DNA of 64,000 nt from Paludibacter sp. (GCA_031292575.1 JARLGX010000019.1:1-64000), one strand, 5' to 3'; shown: positions 45,855 through 54,945, numbered from the stretch's first letter. Notes: generated by a model from the letters alone, not told the origin. Made by a program: numbers and translations.

Positions 45855-46828
45855 GTGTAATGACTATCGTACAGGCAATCAATAATGCATTAGATATTAT
45901 GCTTGAAGAAGATAAAACAGTCGTGGTTTTTGGTGAAGATGCCGGAGTTGAAGGCGGTGTATTCAGGGTAACAGAAGGGTTACAAAAAAAACACGGTGTT
46001 GAACGGGTTTTTGATACACCCATTGCCGAATCGGCCATCGTAGGCACCGGACTTGGAATGGCTTTATCGGGATTAAGACCTGTAGTTGAATTACAATTTG
46101 ATGGTTTTTCATATCCGGGTTTTAATCAGATTATATCCAATGTGTCACGCATGAATAACCGCTCGCGTGGAATGTACAAAGCACCGATGGTAATTCGTTT
46201 TCCGTACGGCGGGGGAATAAATGCATTGGAACATCACTCCGAAAGTCCCGAAGCCTTGTATTCTCATATTCCCGGTTTAAAAGTAGTGGTACCTTCCACA
46301 CCACACGATGCCAAAGGTTTAATGATTGCCGCCATAGAAAGCAATGATCCGGTTATTTTTATGGAACCTAAACGCATTTACAGGGCTATCAAACAAGAAG
46401 TTTCTGACGATAAATTTTCTATTCCCCTTGGCAAAGCTAAAGTGCTGAATGAAGGAACTGATGTTACAGTTGTGGCATTCGGAACCATGATTCGCGAATG
46501 TCAAAAGGCATTGGTTATGACTAAAGAAGCAGGAATTTCGGTGGAACTGATTGATTTGCGGACAATTTATCCTATCGACAAGGAAACCATTGTAAATTCA
46601 ATAAAGAAAACCAGTAAACTCGTTATCGTGGCCGAAGCACCCACATCGTTTAGTGTAGGTGGAGAACTTATGGCTATTGCCAATGAAGAAGCATTCTTAT
46701 ACCTGGAAGCACCTCCAAAACGTGTGATGGGATTTGATACCATTGTTCCGTTGGCAAAAGGGGAACCTCTCTACATGATTACTCCCGAACGTATTTTCTA
46801 TGAAATTGAACGCACCGTTAAATTCTAA
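45851..46828 (+). CDS. 2-oxoacid dehydrogenase E1 component, beta subunit
   Basis: From the ATG at 45851 it has 325 residues. This start overlaps the E1 alpha stop by ATGA and has an AAGGAG 10 bp upstream; an ATG 18 bp earlier is also possible. MTIVQAINNALDIMLEEDKTVVVFGEDAG-type start, FDTPIAESAIVGTGLGMA, PYGGGINALEHHSESPE and the C-terminal VVAFGTMIRECQKAL/LIDLRTIYPID are typical. It completes the thiamine enzyme. Confidence 0.93.
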   Translation: MSVMTIVQAINNALDIMLEEDKTVVVFGEDAGVEGGVFRVTEGLQKKHGVERVFDTPIAESAIVGTGLGMALSGLRPVVELQFDGFSYPGFNQIISNVSRMNNRSRGMYKAPMVIRFPYGGGINALEHHSESPEALYSHIPGLKVVVPSTPHDAKGLMIAAIESNDPVIFMEPKRIYRAIKQEVSDDKFSIPLGKAKVLNEGTDVTVVAFGTMIRECQKALVMTKEAGISVELIDLRTIYPIDKETIVNSIKKTSKLVIVAEAPTSFSVGGELMAIANEEAFLYLEAPPKRVMGFDTIVPLAKGEPLYMITPERIFYEIERTVKF

Positions 46829-46840
46829 ACTTCTAACACG

Positions 46841-48130
46841 ATGAGATATATTTTTAATTTTCCCGACATTGGTGAAGGACTTGAAGAAGGTACCATTCTG
46901 GAATGGTACGTTGCAAAAGGTCAGGCGGTAAAAGCAGGGCAAGCACTTGTGAACATGGAAACCGATAAAGTAGTAACCGATATTCCCTCTCCAAAATCGG
47001 GAACTATTGTGGCTATTTACGGCAGTGTAGGCGAAACCATTCGTGTTGGAAGTCCATTGGTAGAGATTGAAATTGAAGGAGTTTCGGGTGCAGATGCTGT
47101 TGTTGAAGCAAAAGCGCCACTTACTGTACCGATTGATGAAGGAGGTGCCGGAGTGGTTGGTACTATGGAACTGGCTGCAAGTAATGCTTTACTGGCAGCA
47201 AGCGACGAAGGTTCTTCCAAACCGAAAGCTGAAGAAAAAACGCCCTCTAAAGTATTGGCAACTCCACTCGCACGTGCCATGGCACGTGACCTGAATATTG
47301 ATATAAATAAATTATCCGGCACCGGTCCTTCGGGCAGAGTGACAAAAGAGGATATTCAAAAGGCGGTGGAATCAAAGAGTCCAACTGTTGCGCATAAAAA
47401 AACAGAAACCTTTACGCAAACTTTTTCGGGCGACGAAGTTACTTACGAACCTCTTTCGCAAATCAGAAAAGCAATTGCCAAAAACATGCTGAATTCAAAA
47501 CAGAATACAGCTCACATGACGCTTTTTGAAGAAGTGGAAATATCGGAATTAATGCGTATACGGGAAAAACTAAAACCGAAGTTTTCTGATAAGAATACTA
47601 AACTAACGTATCTTCCTTTTATTGTAAAAGCTATTGTGCAAGCATTGAAAGCACATCGCCAGTTGAATTCGCAAATGGACATGGAAAATGATCGGATGGT
47701 ATTTAAAAATCGCTACAACATTGCTGTTGCTGTGGATACGCCCGAAGGTTTAGTTGTTCCGGTGATTAAAGATGCCGATAGGCTTTCAATTTTACAGATT
47801 GCACAAAAGATTGCTGAATTATCTGATAAAGCAAGGGATCGGAAACTATCGATGGACGACATGAAGGATGGAACTTTCACCATCACAAACTATGGTTCGA
47901 TAGGTGGTGTATTTGCCACTCCGGTAATAAATTATCCTCAGGCAGGGATACTTGGAATCGGGCGGATTGTTACAAAACCAATCGTAAAAGGTGATCAGAT
48001 TGTTGTCGGACATGTGTTGCCACTGTCACTTTCGGTCGATCACCGGATAGTCGACGGCGGTGAAGCTTCACGCTTTATAAATCAGGTGATGGAGTATTTG
48101 TCCAATCCGGTTTTAATGCTGGTGGAATAA
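46841..48130 (+). CDS. Dihydrolipoamide acyltransferase (E2) of a 2-oxoacid dehydrogenase
   Basis: Of 429 residues, 1-80 are one lipoyl domain with lipoyl-lysine K43 (METDKVVTD), a linker rich in Ala and Glu follows, the E1/E3-binding domain is at about 140-178 (VLATPLARAMARDLNIDINKLSGTGPSGRVTKEDI), and the catalytic domain ends with DHRIVDGGEA (H and D). It carries the acyl group from E1 to CoA and forms the complex core. It needs lipoate attachment, which the downstream ligase may provide. Confidence 0.94.
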   Translation: MRYIFNFPDIGEGLEEGTILEWYVAKGQAVKAGQALVNMETDKVVTDIPSPKSGTIVAIYGSVGETIRVGSPLVEIEIEGVSGADAVVEAKAPLTVPIDEGGAGVVGTMELAASNALLAASDEGSSKPKAEEKTPSKVLATPLARAMARDLNIDINKLSGTGPSGRVTKEDIQKAVESKSPTVAHKKTETFTQTFSGDEVTYEPLSQIRKAIAKNMLNSKQNTAHMTLFEEVEISELMRIREKLKPKFSDKNTKLTYLPFIVKAIVQALKAHRQLNSQMDMENDRMVFKNRYNIAVAVDTPEGLVVPVIKDADRLSILQIAQKIAELSDKARDRKLSMDDMKDGTFTITNYGSIGGVFATPVINYPQAGILGIGRIVTKPIVKGDQIVVGHVLPLSLSVDHRIVDGGEASRFINQVMEYLSNPVLMLVE

Positions 48131-48154
48131 CTAATTAATAATTTATAATTGAAT

Positions 48155-49501
48155 ATGGAATACGATGTTGTAATTATTGGAGCAGGACCGGCCGGGTATG
48201 TAGCCGCCATTCGTGCAGGGCAAGTTGGACTAAAAACTGCGATTGTCGAAAAAATGTATATGGGTGGAATGTGCCTCAACTGGGGTTGCATACCTACTAA
48301 AGCTATTTTGGAGAGTGCTAAAATATTTAGCAAAATAAAACATGCCGATGAGTTTGGTATAGATGGCATATTTGAGCATAACATCTCTTTAAACTGGGAA
48401 AAAGTAAAAGGGCGGTCGAAAAGAATATCCGGGAGGCTTAGTTCTGGAGTAAGTTACTTGCTCAAAAAAAATGGGGTTGATATTCTCACAGGCACAGCTA
48501 AAATTGGTGCTGACCACATAGTTTTTGTCGACGACAAAAAAATTAGCGCAAAGCATATTATTATTGCTACAGGATCAAAACCAAAAGTCAGTGATAAGTC
48601 AATAGCCAATGCTCCTATAATTGAGATGGAAAAACTATTTTCGCTCGAGAAAATACCCGAAAATATAGTAGTTACAGGAAATCATATTTCGGCTGTGGAA
48701 ATGGCTCAATTTTTTAAGCTCATTGGCAAAAAAGTTACATTAGTTGCCAACAGCGATTACTTTTTGGATGGATTGGATGAGTTTCTAATTTCGTATATCA
48801 CTAAAATGATTGAAACTGAAAAAATTGGACTGATACTGAAAACATATCCTGAGAAATTCGAAAATGGAGAACTATTCATTGGCGGAAAAAAAATAAAATG
48901 CGATTTACTGGTCAACTGCAACTCACGCAAAGCAATTATTCCCGAAAGTGAAGTTCCATTTGAACTTACCGAACGTAATTTTATCAAAACTTCCGAGAAC
49001 TTTGAAACAAGCATCAAAGATGTATATGCTATTGGCGATGTTAGCGGAAAAAGTTTTCTAGCTCATTTGGCATCGGCCCATGGAATTTATGTTATCAATC
49101 ACATTAAAGGCATAAAATCAGTTTTCGATCCGCAGAATTATCCAATCAACATGTACACTTCTCCCGAGATTTCTCAGGTTGGAATGACTGAAAAGGAAAT
49201 GAAAGCTGAAGGACTGGATTACAAAATAAGTGAATTTCCCTTATCAGCAAATGGGAAAGCACTGATAGAAGGCAACACCGAAGGATTTATCCGCATGCTT
49301 TCCGATAAAAAATACGGTCAGGTTATGGGTGTGCAAATTGTAGCCGCCAATGCCACAGATATGATTGCCGAAGCAAGTGCGTTTATGTCGGTAGATGGTA
49401 CTGTTTACGATGTTGCACAAACAATTCACGCACATCCTACCGTTTCCGAAATATACATGGAAGCAGGTTTTGACGCTATTGATAAAGCCATTCACAAATA
49501 A
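48155..49501 (+). CDS. lpdA: Dihydrolipoyl dehydrogenase (E3)
   Basis: The 449-residue flavoprotein starts MEYDVVIIGAGPAGYVAAIRAGQ (FAD site), with the redox disulfide GMCLNWGCIPTK, a second Rossmann region that is unusually degenerate (NIVVTGNHISAVEMAQFFKLIGK rather than GGG-xGxE), VYAIGDVSG and the terminal AHPTVSEIYMEAG with the catalytic His-Glu. It reoxidises lipoamide with NAD+. The start is the ATG at 48155; the frame reaches a TTG two codons earlier. Confidence 0.92.
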   Translation: MEYDVVIIGAGPAGYVAAIRAGQVGLKTAIVEKMYMGGMCLNWGCIPTKAILESAKIFSKIKHADEFGIDGIFEHNISLNWEKVKGRSKRISGRLSSGVSYLLKKNGVDILTGTAKIGADHIVFVDDKKISAKHIIIATGSKPKVSDKSIANAPIIEMEKLFSLEKIPENIVVTGNHISAVEMAQFFKLIGKKVTLVANSDYFLDGLDEFLISYITKMIETEKIGLILKTYPEKFENGELFIGGKKIKCDLLVNCNSRKAIIPESEVPFELTERNFIKTSENFETSIKDVYAIGDVSGKSFLAHLASAHGIYVINHIKGIKSVFDPQNYPINMYTSPEISQVGMTEKEMKAEGLDYKISEFPLSANGKALIEGNTEGFIRMLSDKKYGQVMGVQIVAANATDMIAEASAFMSVDGTVYDVAQTIHAHPTVSEIYMEAGFDAIDKAIHK

Positions 49502-49510
49502 AATTCTGCC

Positions 49511-50125
49511 ATGTTGAACCCAACGGATTATTATTTGCCGGACATACAACTACTCGAAAAGAAAACAAATCAATTTTTGGTTTGGATACCCGATAAATTT
49601 TATGTTGTGCTGGGTGCATCAAATCATGCTATCGATTCGTTGAACATGGAAAATATAAAAAGGGATAACATCACCGTACTGAAACGTCCTTCGGGTGGAC
49701 AAACAGTGGTGCTTACTCCCAACAATATAATAATTGCTGCCGTATATTTCGATCAAAAAGATATTCACCCGAAAGAGATTTTCAATCGTGTCAATCGACT
49801 GATTATTTCTACCATTGAAAAATCCGGAATTCATGATTTATCGTTAATGGGGATTTCGGACATTGCCATTTCTGGCAAAAAGATTTTGGGATCGGCCATT
49901 TACCGGAGCAAAGATGCTCTTTTATATCACGCAGTTCTGAATTTAGGTGAACCTGCCTCTACTTTTGAAAAATACCTGAAACATCCGGTTAAAGAACCTG
50001 ATTACAGGCAAGGCAGGTCGCATTCCGAGTTTGTAACATCGCTAAAAGAAAAAGGTTACACCAAAAGTTATCATCATTTGGAGAATGCCCTCATAAACTC
50101 TTTTGAAAAATCATTCAATTTATGA
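49511..50125 (+). CDS. Lipoate-protein ligase A family protein
   Basis: The 204-residue protein is one BPL/LplA-type catalytic domain: VLKRPSGGQTVVLTPNNIIIAAVY (the RRxSGG.xV motif), a GISDIAISGKKILGSAIYRSKDALLYHAVLNL block with the conserved lysine, and a short end. It is shorter than LplA of E. coli and lacks the accessory domain, so it might be a ligase or an amidotransferase. It follows lpdA by 9 bp, which points to lipoylation of the E2 of this operon. Confidence 0.85.
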   Translation: MLNPTDYYLPDIQLLEKKTNQFLVWIPDKFYVVLGASNHAIDSLNMENIKRDNITVLKRPSGGQTVVLTPNNIIIAAVYFDQKDIHPKEIFNRVNRLIISTIEKSGIHDLSLMGISDIAISGKKILGSAIYRSKDALLYHAVLNLGEPASTFEKYLKHPVKEPDYRQGRSHSEFVTSLKEKGYTKSYHHLENALINSFEKSFNL

Positions 50126-50910
50126 TCCCAACTGATCATAGGGAATTAAAACTCTTGCTCGATTCGCGTGTAAACCAATACAACAGCACTGACTTTATCC
50201 ACTCCGACCCTATTCAGATACCGCATAGGTTTACACGAAAAGAAGACATTGAAATTGCGGGATTCCTCACTGCAACAATATCATGGGGACAACGAAAAAG
50301 CATTATTAATAATGCCAACAGGCTAATAAATTTGATGGATAATTCGCCTTATGAATTTATCATGGAAACCGAAAATAGTGACTGGAAACATATTGAAAAC
50401 TTTGTACACCGCACTTTCAACGGCGACGATTGTTTGTATTTTTTGGAATCATTGAAAAATATCTATACACATTATCACGGTCTGGAAAGCGTTTTCACCA
50501 CAGGTTACCATGTTGAAGGCAGCATTTTTGGGGCGTTGAATCACTTCCGCCAAGTCTTTTTATCCATTCCTCATGCCGAAAGAGTAAAGAAACATATTTC
50601 GAATGTATCGGCCAATTCTTCTGCAAAAAGATTAAATATGTTCCTTCGTTGGATGGTTCGAAGCGATGTGCATGAAGTAGATTTTGGGCTGTGGAATAAA
50701 ATTCCTACCTCGGCACTTATGCTTCCGCTCGATGTTCATACAGGCGAAGTTGCACGTGGACTGGGTTTGCTTCAACGCAAGCAAAACGACTGGAAGGCAG
50801 TGGAAGAAATTACGTCAGTTCTCATCACGTTCGATGCCGATGACCCTGTTAAATACGATTTTGCCCTATTCGGAATTGGTGTTTTTGAAGGCAAGAATTT
50901 TATTCTCTGA
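50122..50910 (+). CDS. TIGR02757 family protein
   Basis: The 262-residue protein matches this uncharacterised family: FIHSDPIQIPHRFTRKEDIEIAGFLTATISWGQRKSIINNANRLI near the start, NFVHRTFNGDDCLYFLESLK, SSAKRLNMFLRWMVRSD and PLDVHTGEVARGLGLL, then DPVKYDFALFGIGV at the end. The last part recalls HhH-GPD DNA glycosylases (LPLDVHT with the D), which suggests a DNA- or nucleotide-related role. It overlaps the lipoate ligase gene by 4 bp (ATGA). Confidence 0.88.
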   Translation: MIPTDHRELKLLLDSRVNQYNSTDFIHSDPIQIPHRFTRKEDIEIAGFLTATISWGQRKSIINNANRLINLMDNSPYEFIMETENSDWKHIENFVHRTFNGDDCLYFLESLKNIYTHYHGLESVFTTGYHVEGSIFGALNHFRQVFLSIPHAERVKKHISNVSANSSAKRLNMFLRWMVRSDVHEVDFGLWNKIPTSALMLPLDVHTGEVARGLGLLQRKQNDWKAVEEITSVLITFDADDPVKYDFALFGIGVFEGKNFIL

Positions 50911-50960
50911 AAAAAAAGATCATCAAATAGGGTAATTGAATGTTGAAAAGACCAAATGAG

Positions 50961-51002
50961 AAACGGCTGAACTTCGTTATTGAAGTTCAGCCGTTTCATT
51001 TC
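50961..51002. terminator. Terminator of the dehydrogenase operon
   Basis: AAACGGCTGAACTTC (50961-50975) pairs with GAAGTTCAGCCGTTT (50982-50996), followed by CATTTCTT. Its near-symmetric form can serve the convergent TonB receptor gene too. Confidence 0.8.
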
Positions 51003-51031
51003 TTAATAAATCAAATTTGCAATCACATCAT

Positions 51032-53305
51032 TTAGAATTCAAACTTCACCGTTGCGCCAAATTGTACAGGTTTTCCTTGTTGGAAAAACTGACTGCCCGA
51101 AGAATTGAAATAGAATGCATTGTATTTGGTATCAAAGATATTTTTTGCCCATAATTCCAAGCCTATTTCACCTTTGCTTACAGCTACTTTAGCATCTACC
51201 TGCGAATAATAATTTTGGGAAATATCATTTGCTTCAGTCCAGTAAATTTTACCAATACCTGTATATTGTACAGTTGCCATTAAGCGATCGATAATAGCAT
51301 TTTTAAATGAATGTTCGTACCTTGCATTCAAATTCAACGTGTTTTGTGGCGCATAAGGCACGTATTTGCCTTTGTAATCTACTTTTGTGTTTACAGTTTT
51401 ATGGGTTGTTGGGTCAGTTGTCTGTACCGAATCGGTATAATTTGTAAAAGTTGCATTGGCATATCCATAATTTATACCGGCACTGAAACCAGCACCCAAA
51501 TTAGCGTCGAAAGATACTTCCAGCCCTTTACTTACAGCGGCTCCGGCATTTGAAATCTTTCGTCCTAAACCATTAGGAACAAATTGAGTAAGTTGGATAT
51601 CAGTTACATTATTATAAAATAAAGATATACTCGATTTTAAATGATCGTTTAATGACAAGCATTGTCCACCAATTTCATAATTCCAGCTTGTTTCCGGTTT
51701 ATACGAAATTGTTTTTAACACTGTTTCAGGAGTTGTGGCCGACTTTACACCTTGCAGACCGGCTGTGACCAAATCGGCAAACATTTGTACGTTGAATCCT
51801 CCGGCTTTATAACCTTTTGAAACTGTACCATAAATAAACTGCTTATTTCTCCATTCGTATTTTAAAGCCACTTTTGGTAATAATTCCGAGAAATGAATTG
51901 CTAAATTATTTTTCAACGTGTCTGCCAATTGATATGGGCCGGTATAATAAGGAGAAACCATGTTCACATTCATTAAACTACTGGTGTTATAATCAAGTTT
52001 TATGTTTTCATAGTCCAACCGCAAACCTGCAGTAAGCGATAGTCCATCTACGAACAAATTATTCAATGTTGATTGATGAAAAATAGCACCACCGGCAGTG
52101 TTTGTATTAAAAATTCCTGGAGTTGTAATCACATTATCAGTAATTGTCATCTGTGGAGCACCATACAATGCAGCCATATCAAAACTAGGTTGAAGTATGT
52201 ATTTTATTGCGTCACTTTCCATGTAAAATGGTGCATTAATATCCAATTGCTGAATAAATCCGGTTAATCCAAAGCTCCATTGATAATTACTCTTAGATTT
52301 CGATTTCAGGATAATTTCTTCGTTCCAGGCATTTTGTTTTTGCAATTGCTTTAAAGAAAAAAGCGACAATGTGTCAAAGTCATTATCCATTTTCATATAA
52401 TCGCTAAAATACTGTTGCGACGTAACCGAGCTCATTGTCCATTTTTTTGTATTGTATTGCAATAACAAACTATTTGTAAACATTGTGCGGGTATACGTGC
52501 TTGGATCATTGAAATTTGGCAATGATGTTTTTCCTGTAGTTGGGTCGTATGCTCCATAAGGAAATGCTCCCTGATCAACATAATCTAAGTTAAAAGTATA
52601 CTGGGCTTTAAAGTCGGGAGTAATATTCCAATCGAGTTTAGCGCGTCCGCCTGCCGAGGTGCTTGCATCAGCAGCCTTATTTGTATATAGATTTTTAAAA
52701 AAACCATCATAGTGGTTATAATATCCACTTACCGAGTAGCCTAAATTATTGCTAAGTTTTCCATAATGAGCTAATTTTTCATTTATCAGCCCATAGTTTC
52801 CAACATTAAGCGACAGCTTGGTTCCCTGATAATTCAAAGGTGAAAGGGTATAGATATTGATGATTCCACTTTCGGCATTCCTTCCGTAAAGCGTTCCTTG
52901 CGAGCCGCGCAGCACTTCTATTTGCTTAATATCATAAAAGTCGAAATCAAAAGTAGACTTGTCAAAATAAGGAACATTATCTACATACAATGCCATAGAT
53001 TGTCCGCTGTTTCTCGATCCAATGCCACGAATATAAGAAGTCGTTGACATAGCCGAACCGTAATCGGGAATATAAAAATTTGGAACAAATCCACTTAAAT
53101 CGCGAATATTAGTGATTTGAGCATCGTTAATTTGTTTAGAAGTTAATACTGTTGACGATACCGGTGTTTGATGTGGCGAAGTTTCTTTCAACGAATTGAC
53201 AATGACCTCATCCAGTTTTACAACGTGGGTACTATCTGTGGGATTTTGTGCCGCAGAAATAAGAGATATTGATGTGAATACTGTTAGAATAATATTTCTA
53301 TTCAT
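51032..53305 (-). CDS. TonB-dependent outer membrane receptor
   Basis: A signal peptide (MNRNIILTVFTSISLISAAQ) precedes a plug domain (VVKLDEVIVNSLK as TonB box region, TSKQINDAQITNIRDLSGFVPNF, GSQGTLYGRNAESGIINI) and a large beta-barrel ending QFGATVKFEF with a terminal Phe. At 757 residues it resembles FecA/siderophore-type receptors rather than SusC, since no SusD gene or carboxypeptidase-like N-domain is present. It imports an unknown ligand using TonB energy. Confidence 0.94.
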   Translation of the reverse strand: MNRNIILTVFTSISLISAAQNPTDSTHVVKLDEVIVNSLKETSPHQTPVSSTVLTSKQINDAQITNIRDLSGFVPNFYIPDYGSAMSTTSYIRGIGSRNSGQSMALYVDNVPYFDKSTFDFDFYDIKQIEVLRGSQGTLYGRNAESGIINIYTLSPLNYQGTKLSLNVGNYGLINEKLAHYGKLSNNLGYSVSGYYNHYDGFFKNLYTNKAADASTSAGGRAKLDWNITPDFKAQYTFNLDYVDQGAFPYGAYDPTTGKTSLPNFNDPSTYTRTMFTNSLLLQYNTKKWTMSSVTSQQYFSDYMKMDNDFDTLSLFSLKQLQKQNAWNEEIILKSKSKSNYQWSFGLTGFIQQLDINAPFYMESDAIKYILQPSFDMAALYGAPQMTITDNVITTPGIFNTNTAGGAIFHQSTLNNLFVDGLSLTAGLRLDYENIKLDYNTSSLMNVNMVSPYYTGPYQLADTLKNNLAIHFSELLPKVALKYEWRNKQFIYGTVSKGYKAGGFNVQMFADLVTAGLQGVKSATTPETVLKTISYKPETSWNYEIGGQCLSLNDHLKSSISLFYNNVTDIQLTQFVPNGLGRKISNAGAAVSKGLEVSFDANLGAGFSAGINYGYANATFTNYTDSVQTTDPTTHKTVNTKVDYKGKYVPYAPQNTLNLNARYEHSFKNAIIDRLMATVQYTGIGKIYWTEANDISQNYYSQVDAKVAVSKGEIGLELWAKNIFDTKYNAFYFNSSGSQFFQQGKPVQFGATVKFEF

Positions 53306-53414
53306 TTTTTTTCATTTTATGGTTAATACGTAAAGTGTTGACGCAATAAAAAAGCAACAACTAAATTCAAACAAATACAATTTATTTGAAAATTAAAAAC
53401 TTAAATCAGTAAAA

Positions 53415-53765
53415 TTATAATGAAAAAAAATGTGGAGGAGGGCGCGAGAAGTCAATAAAACTAATGCCTTCTGATGTAGAAAAATGAGACTCAAATGTGA
53501 TGGTAATCGCATTCTCAATGAAGCGTGGAAGTGAATATTTTGCTTCCGAAACAGCTTCGGTCTCAAGTTCAAATTTATAAGTTGATTGTTGATTGTTTGT
53601 AGTAGATTGATAATTATAAGTTGAAACCTGAGCAACGATTGGCGTTTGATCATTAGTGGATTTATTTGACTGAAAACCGGGAGTGAACAAGCACAAAACG
53701 AAGCCTATAACCATGAGAATCTCAGGGATAAACGTCGCAAGTATACCGTTTTCAAACATCAACAT
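53415..53765 (-). CDS. Small membrane-anchored protein of unknown function
   Basis: The 116-residue frame has one clear transmembrane segment (about 10-30, FIPEILMVIGFVLCLFTPGF), then a Gln/Asn/Thr-rich linker and a short C-terminal part ending in PPPHFF. It lies 45 bp from tRNA-Thr and upstream of the TonB receptor on the same strand. I do not recognise the family. A second frame at 53393-53653 overlaps it, but the hydrophobic anchor favours this one. Confidence 0.5.
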   Translation of the reverse strand: MLMFENGILATFIPEILMVIGFVLCLFTPGFQSNKSTNDQTPIVAQVSTYNYQSTTNNQQSTYKFELETEAVSEAKYSLPRFIENAITITFESHFSTSEGISFIDFSRPPPHFFSL

Positions 53766-53835
53766 AATTAGTTACAAGTGTTTAGTTAGAAGTTACAAAT
53801 AAAAGAATTTCCATTGTCAACTGTCAATTAAAACG

Positions 53836-53908
53836 AGCCTCTCATGGGACTCGAACCCGCGACCTATTCATTACGAATGAATTGCTCTACCAACTGAGCT
53901 AAAGAGGC
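53836..53908 (-). tRNA. tRNA-Thr (anticodon CGT)
   Basis: The minus strand folds as a cloverleaf of 73 nt: acceptor GCCTCTT/GAGAGGC with discriminator T, D-arm GCTC/GAGC, anticodon stem ATTCA/TGAAT with loop TTCGTAA (CGT) and T-loop TTCGAGT. CCA is not encoded. The T-stem GCGGG/CCCAT has one C-A mismatch. Confidence 0.9.
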
Positions 53909-54028
53909 ATATTCTGACAATTGAAATTGGTTAACAGTTGTCAGGATTTGGGTGCAAATATACAGCTTTTTTATTTTTTCAAGAGCATTTTCTACAATTT
54001 AACGATTTTATTTCATCAATTATAATTG

Positions 54029-54036
54029 TACTTTTG
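54029..54036 (+). promoter_or_regulatory. -7 promoter element (TACTTTTG) of the yigZ gene
   Basis: TACTTTTG lies 50 bp before the ATG at 54087. No clean -33 TTG is seen at 20 bp. Confidence 0.45.
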
Positions 54037-54086
54037 TACGATTACCAAATTAAGCAGTCCAATATCTTTACAATTTTGTTATCTAA

Positions 54087-54683
54087 ATGACTGATACCTA
54101 TAAAACAATAATTGCATTTTCAGAAGGGATTTACAAAGAAAAAGGAAGTAAATTTCTGGCCTTCTCCATGCCGGTAAGTTCGGTGGAAGAAATAAAGGAA
54201 ATTGTCAAGAACTACAAAAAAGAATATTACGACGCAAGGCACGTTTGTTATGCATACATGCTTGGATCCGAACGAAAAGAGTTTCGGGCAAACGATGATG
54301 GAGAACCTTCTGGAACAGCCGGCCGACCAATTCTGGGACAAATTAACTCACGTGACCTGACTAATATTTTGGTTATTGTTGTACGTTATTTTGGAGGTAT
54401 TTTGCTTGGTACTGGAGGGTTAACATCTGCATACAAAGAAGCGGCTTCAGATGCACTTAATCATGCCGAAATAGTTGAAAAAACTGTTGACGAAATTCTG
54501 ACAATAAATTTTAATTACGAATTAATGAACGATGTTATGCGTGTGATTAAAGAAACCAATGCTCAGATTCTGCACAATTTCTATGAAAATAATTGCAAAC
54601 TCCAACTAAGTGTTCGACAAAACGAATCAGATCTATTAAAAATGAAACTTGAAAAGATTGTTGGTATCTTAATAGAGAATTAA
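54087..54683 (+). CDS. YigZ/IMPACT family protein
   Basis: The 198-residue protein has the UPF0029 N-terminal domain: KGSKFLAFSMPV, ARHVCYAYMLG, ANDDGEPSGTAGRPILGQI and VVRYFGGILLGTGGL, all family hallmarks, and a C-terminal DUF1949-like ferredoxin fold. It relates to eukaryotic IMPACT, a translation-stress protein; the bacterial role is not defined. It is monocistronic or reads into the pyrB leader. Confidence 0.93.
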   Translation: MTDTYKTIIAFSEGIYKEKGSKFLAFSMPVSSVEEIKEIVKNYKKEYYDARHVCYAYMLGSERKEFRANDDGEPSGTAGRPILGQINSRDLTNILVIVVRYFGGILLGTGGLTSAYKEAASDALNHAEIVEKTVDEILTINFNYELMNDVMRVIKETNAQILHNFYENNCKLQLSVRQNESDLLKMKLEKIVGILIEN

Positions 54684-54730
54684 ACAACAATAAACAATGG
54701 ATTTTTATTTCATTATTGCAAAATTTCAAC

Positions 54731-54738
54731 TATCTTTG
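54731..54738 (+). promoter_or_regulatory. -7 promoter element (TATCTTTG) of pyrB
   Basis: TATCTTTG lies about 215 bp before pyrB and just before a small open frame and a terminator hairpin. A TTG lies only 12 bp upstream, so the -33 part is weak. Confidence 0.5.
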
Positions 54739-54747
54739 TTGTCGAAA

Positions 54748-54849
54748 ATGGAAACGAGAAACTTTAAATATTTTTTCGAACAAAGCAACTCACATCAAAC
54801 TAGTTGCATAGAAAAGTTACCCCTAAGAAATTCAAAAAAACCAATATAA
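54748..54849 (+). CDS. Possible pyrB leader peptide (33 codons)
   Basis: A small frame starts METRNFKYFFEQ and stops at TAA 54847, inside the 5' arm of the downstream terminator hairpin. A U-rich run (54763-54775, CTTTAAATATTTTTTC in DNA) lies in its first third. This is the layout of the E. coli pyrBI attenuator leader. The ATG lies only about 5 nt after the predicted transcript start, so translation would be nearly leaderless. Translation is not proven. Confidence 0.35.
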   Translation: METRNFKYFFEQSNSHQTSCIEKLPLRNSKKPI

Positions 54850-54880
54850 ATCTTTGAAGATTTGTGTTGGTTTTTTTCTT
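54834..54880 (+). terminator. Strong terminator in the pyrB leader (possible attenuator)
   Basis: AACCAATATAAATC pairs (with two G-U pairs) with GATTTGTGTTGGTT and is followed by T7. It lies 66 bp before the pyrB ATG and 150 bp after yigZ. With a promoter between yigZ and the hairpin, it is better placed to attenuate pyrB than only to end yigZ. Confidence 0.75.
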
Positions 54881-54945
54881 TAGAAAAACAATAATAATAA
54901 GTGTAAGCAAGCGACTCTAAAACGTTGACAACAAAAGAACAGAAC

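Noticed and set aside
53393-53653. Alternative small gene overlapping the membrane-anchored protein
   Set aside because: It has no transmembrane segment or recognisable motif, while the overlapping frame has a clear anchor.
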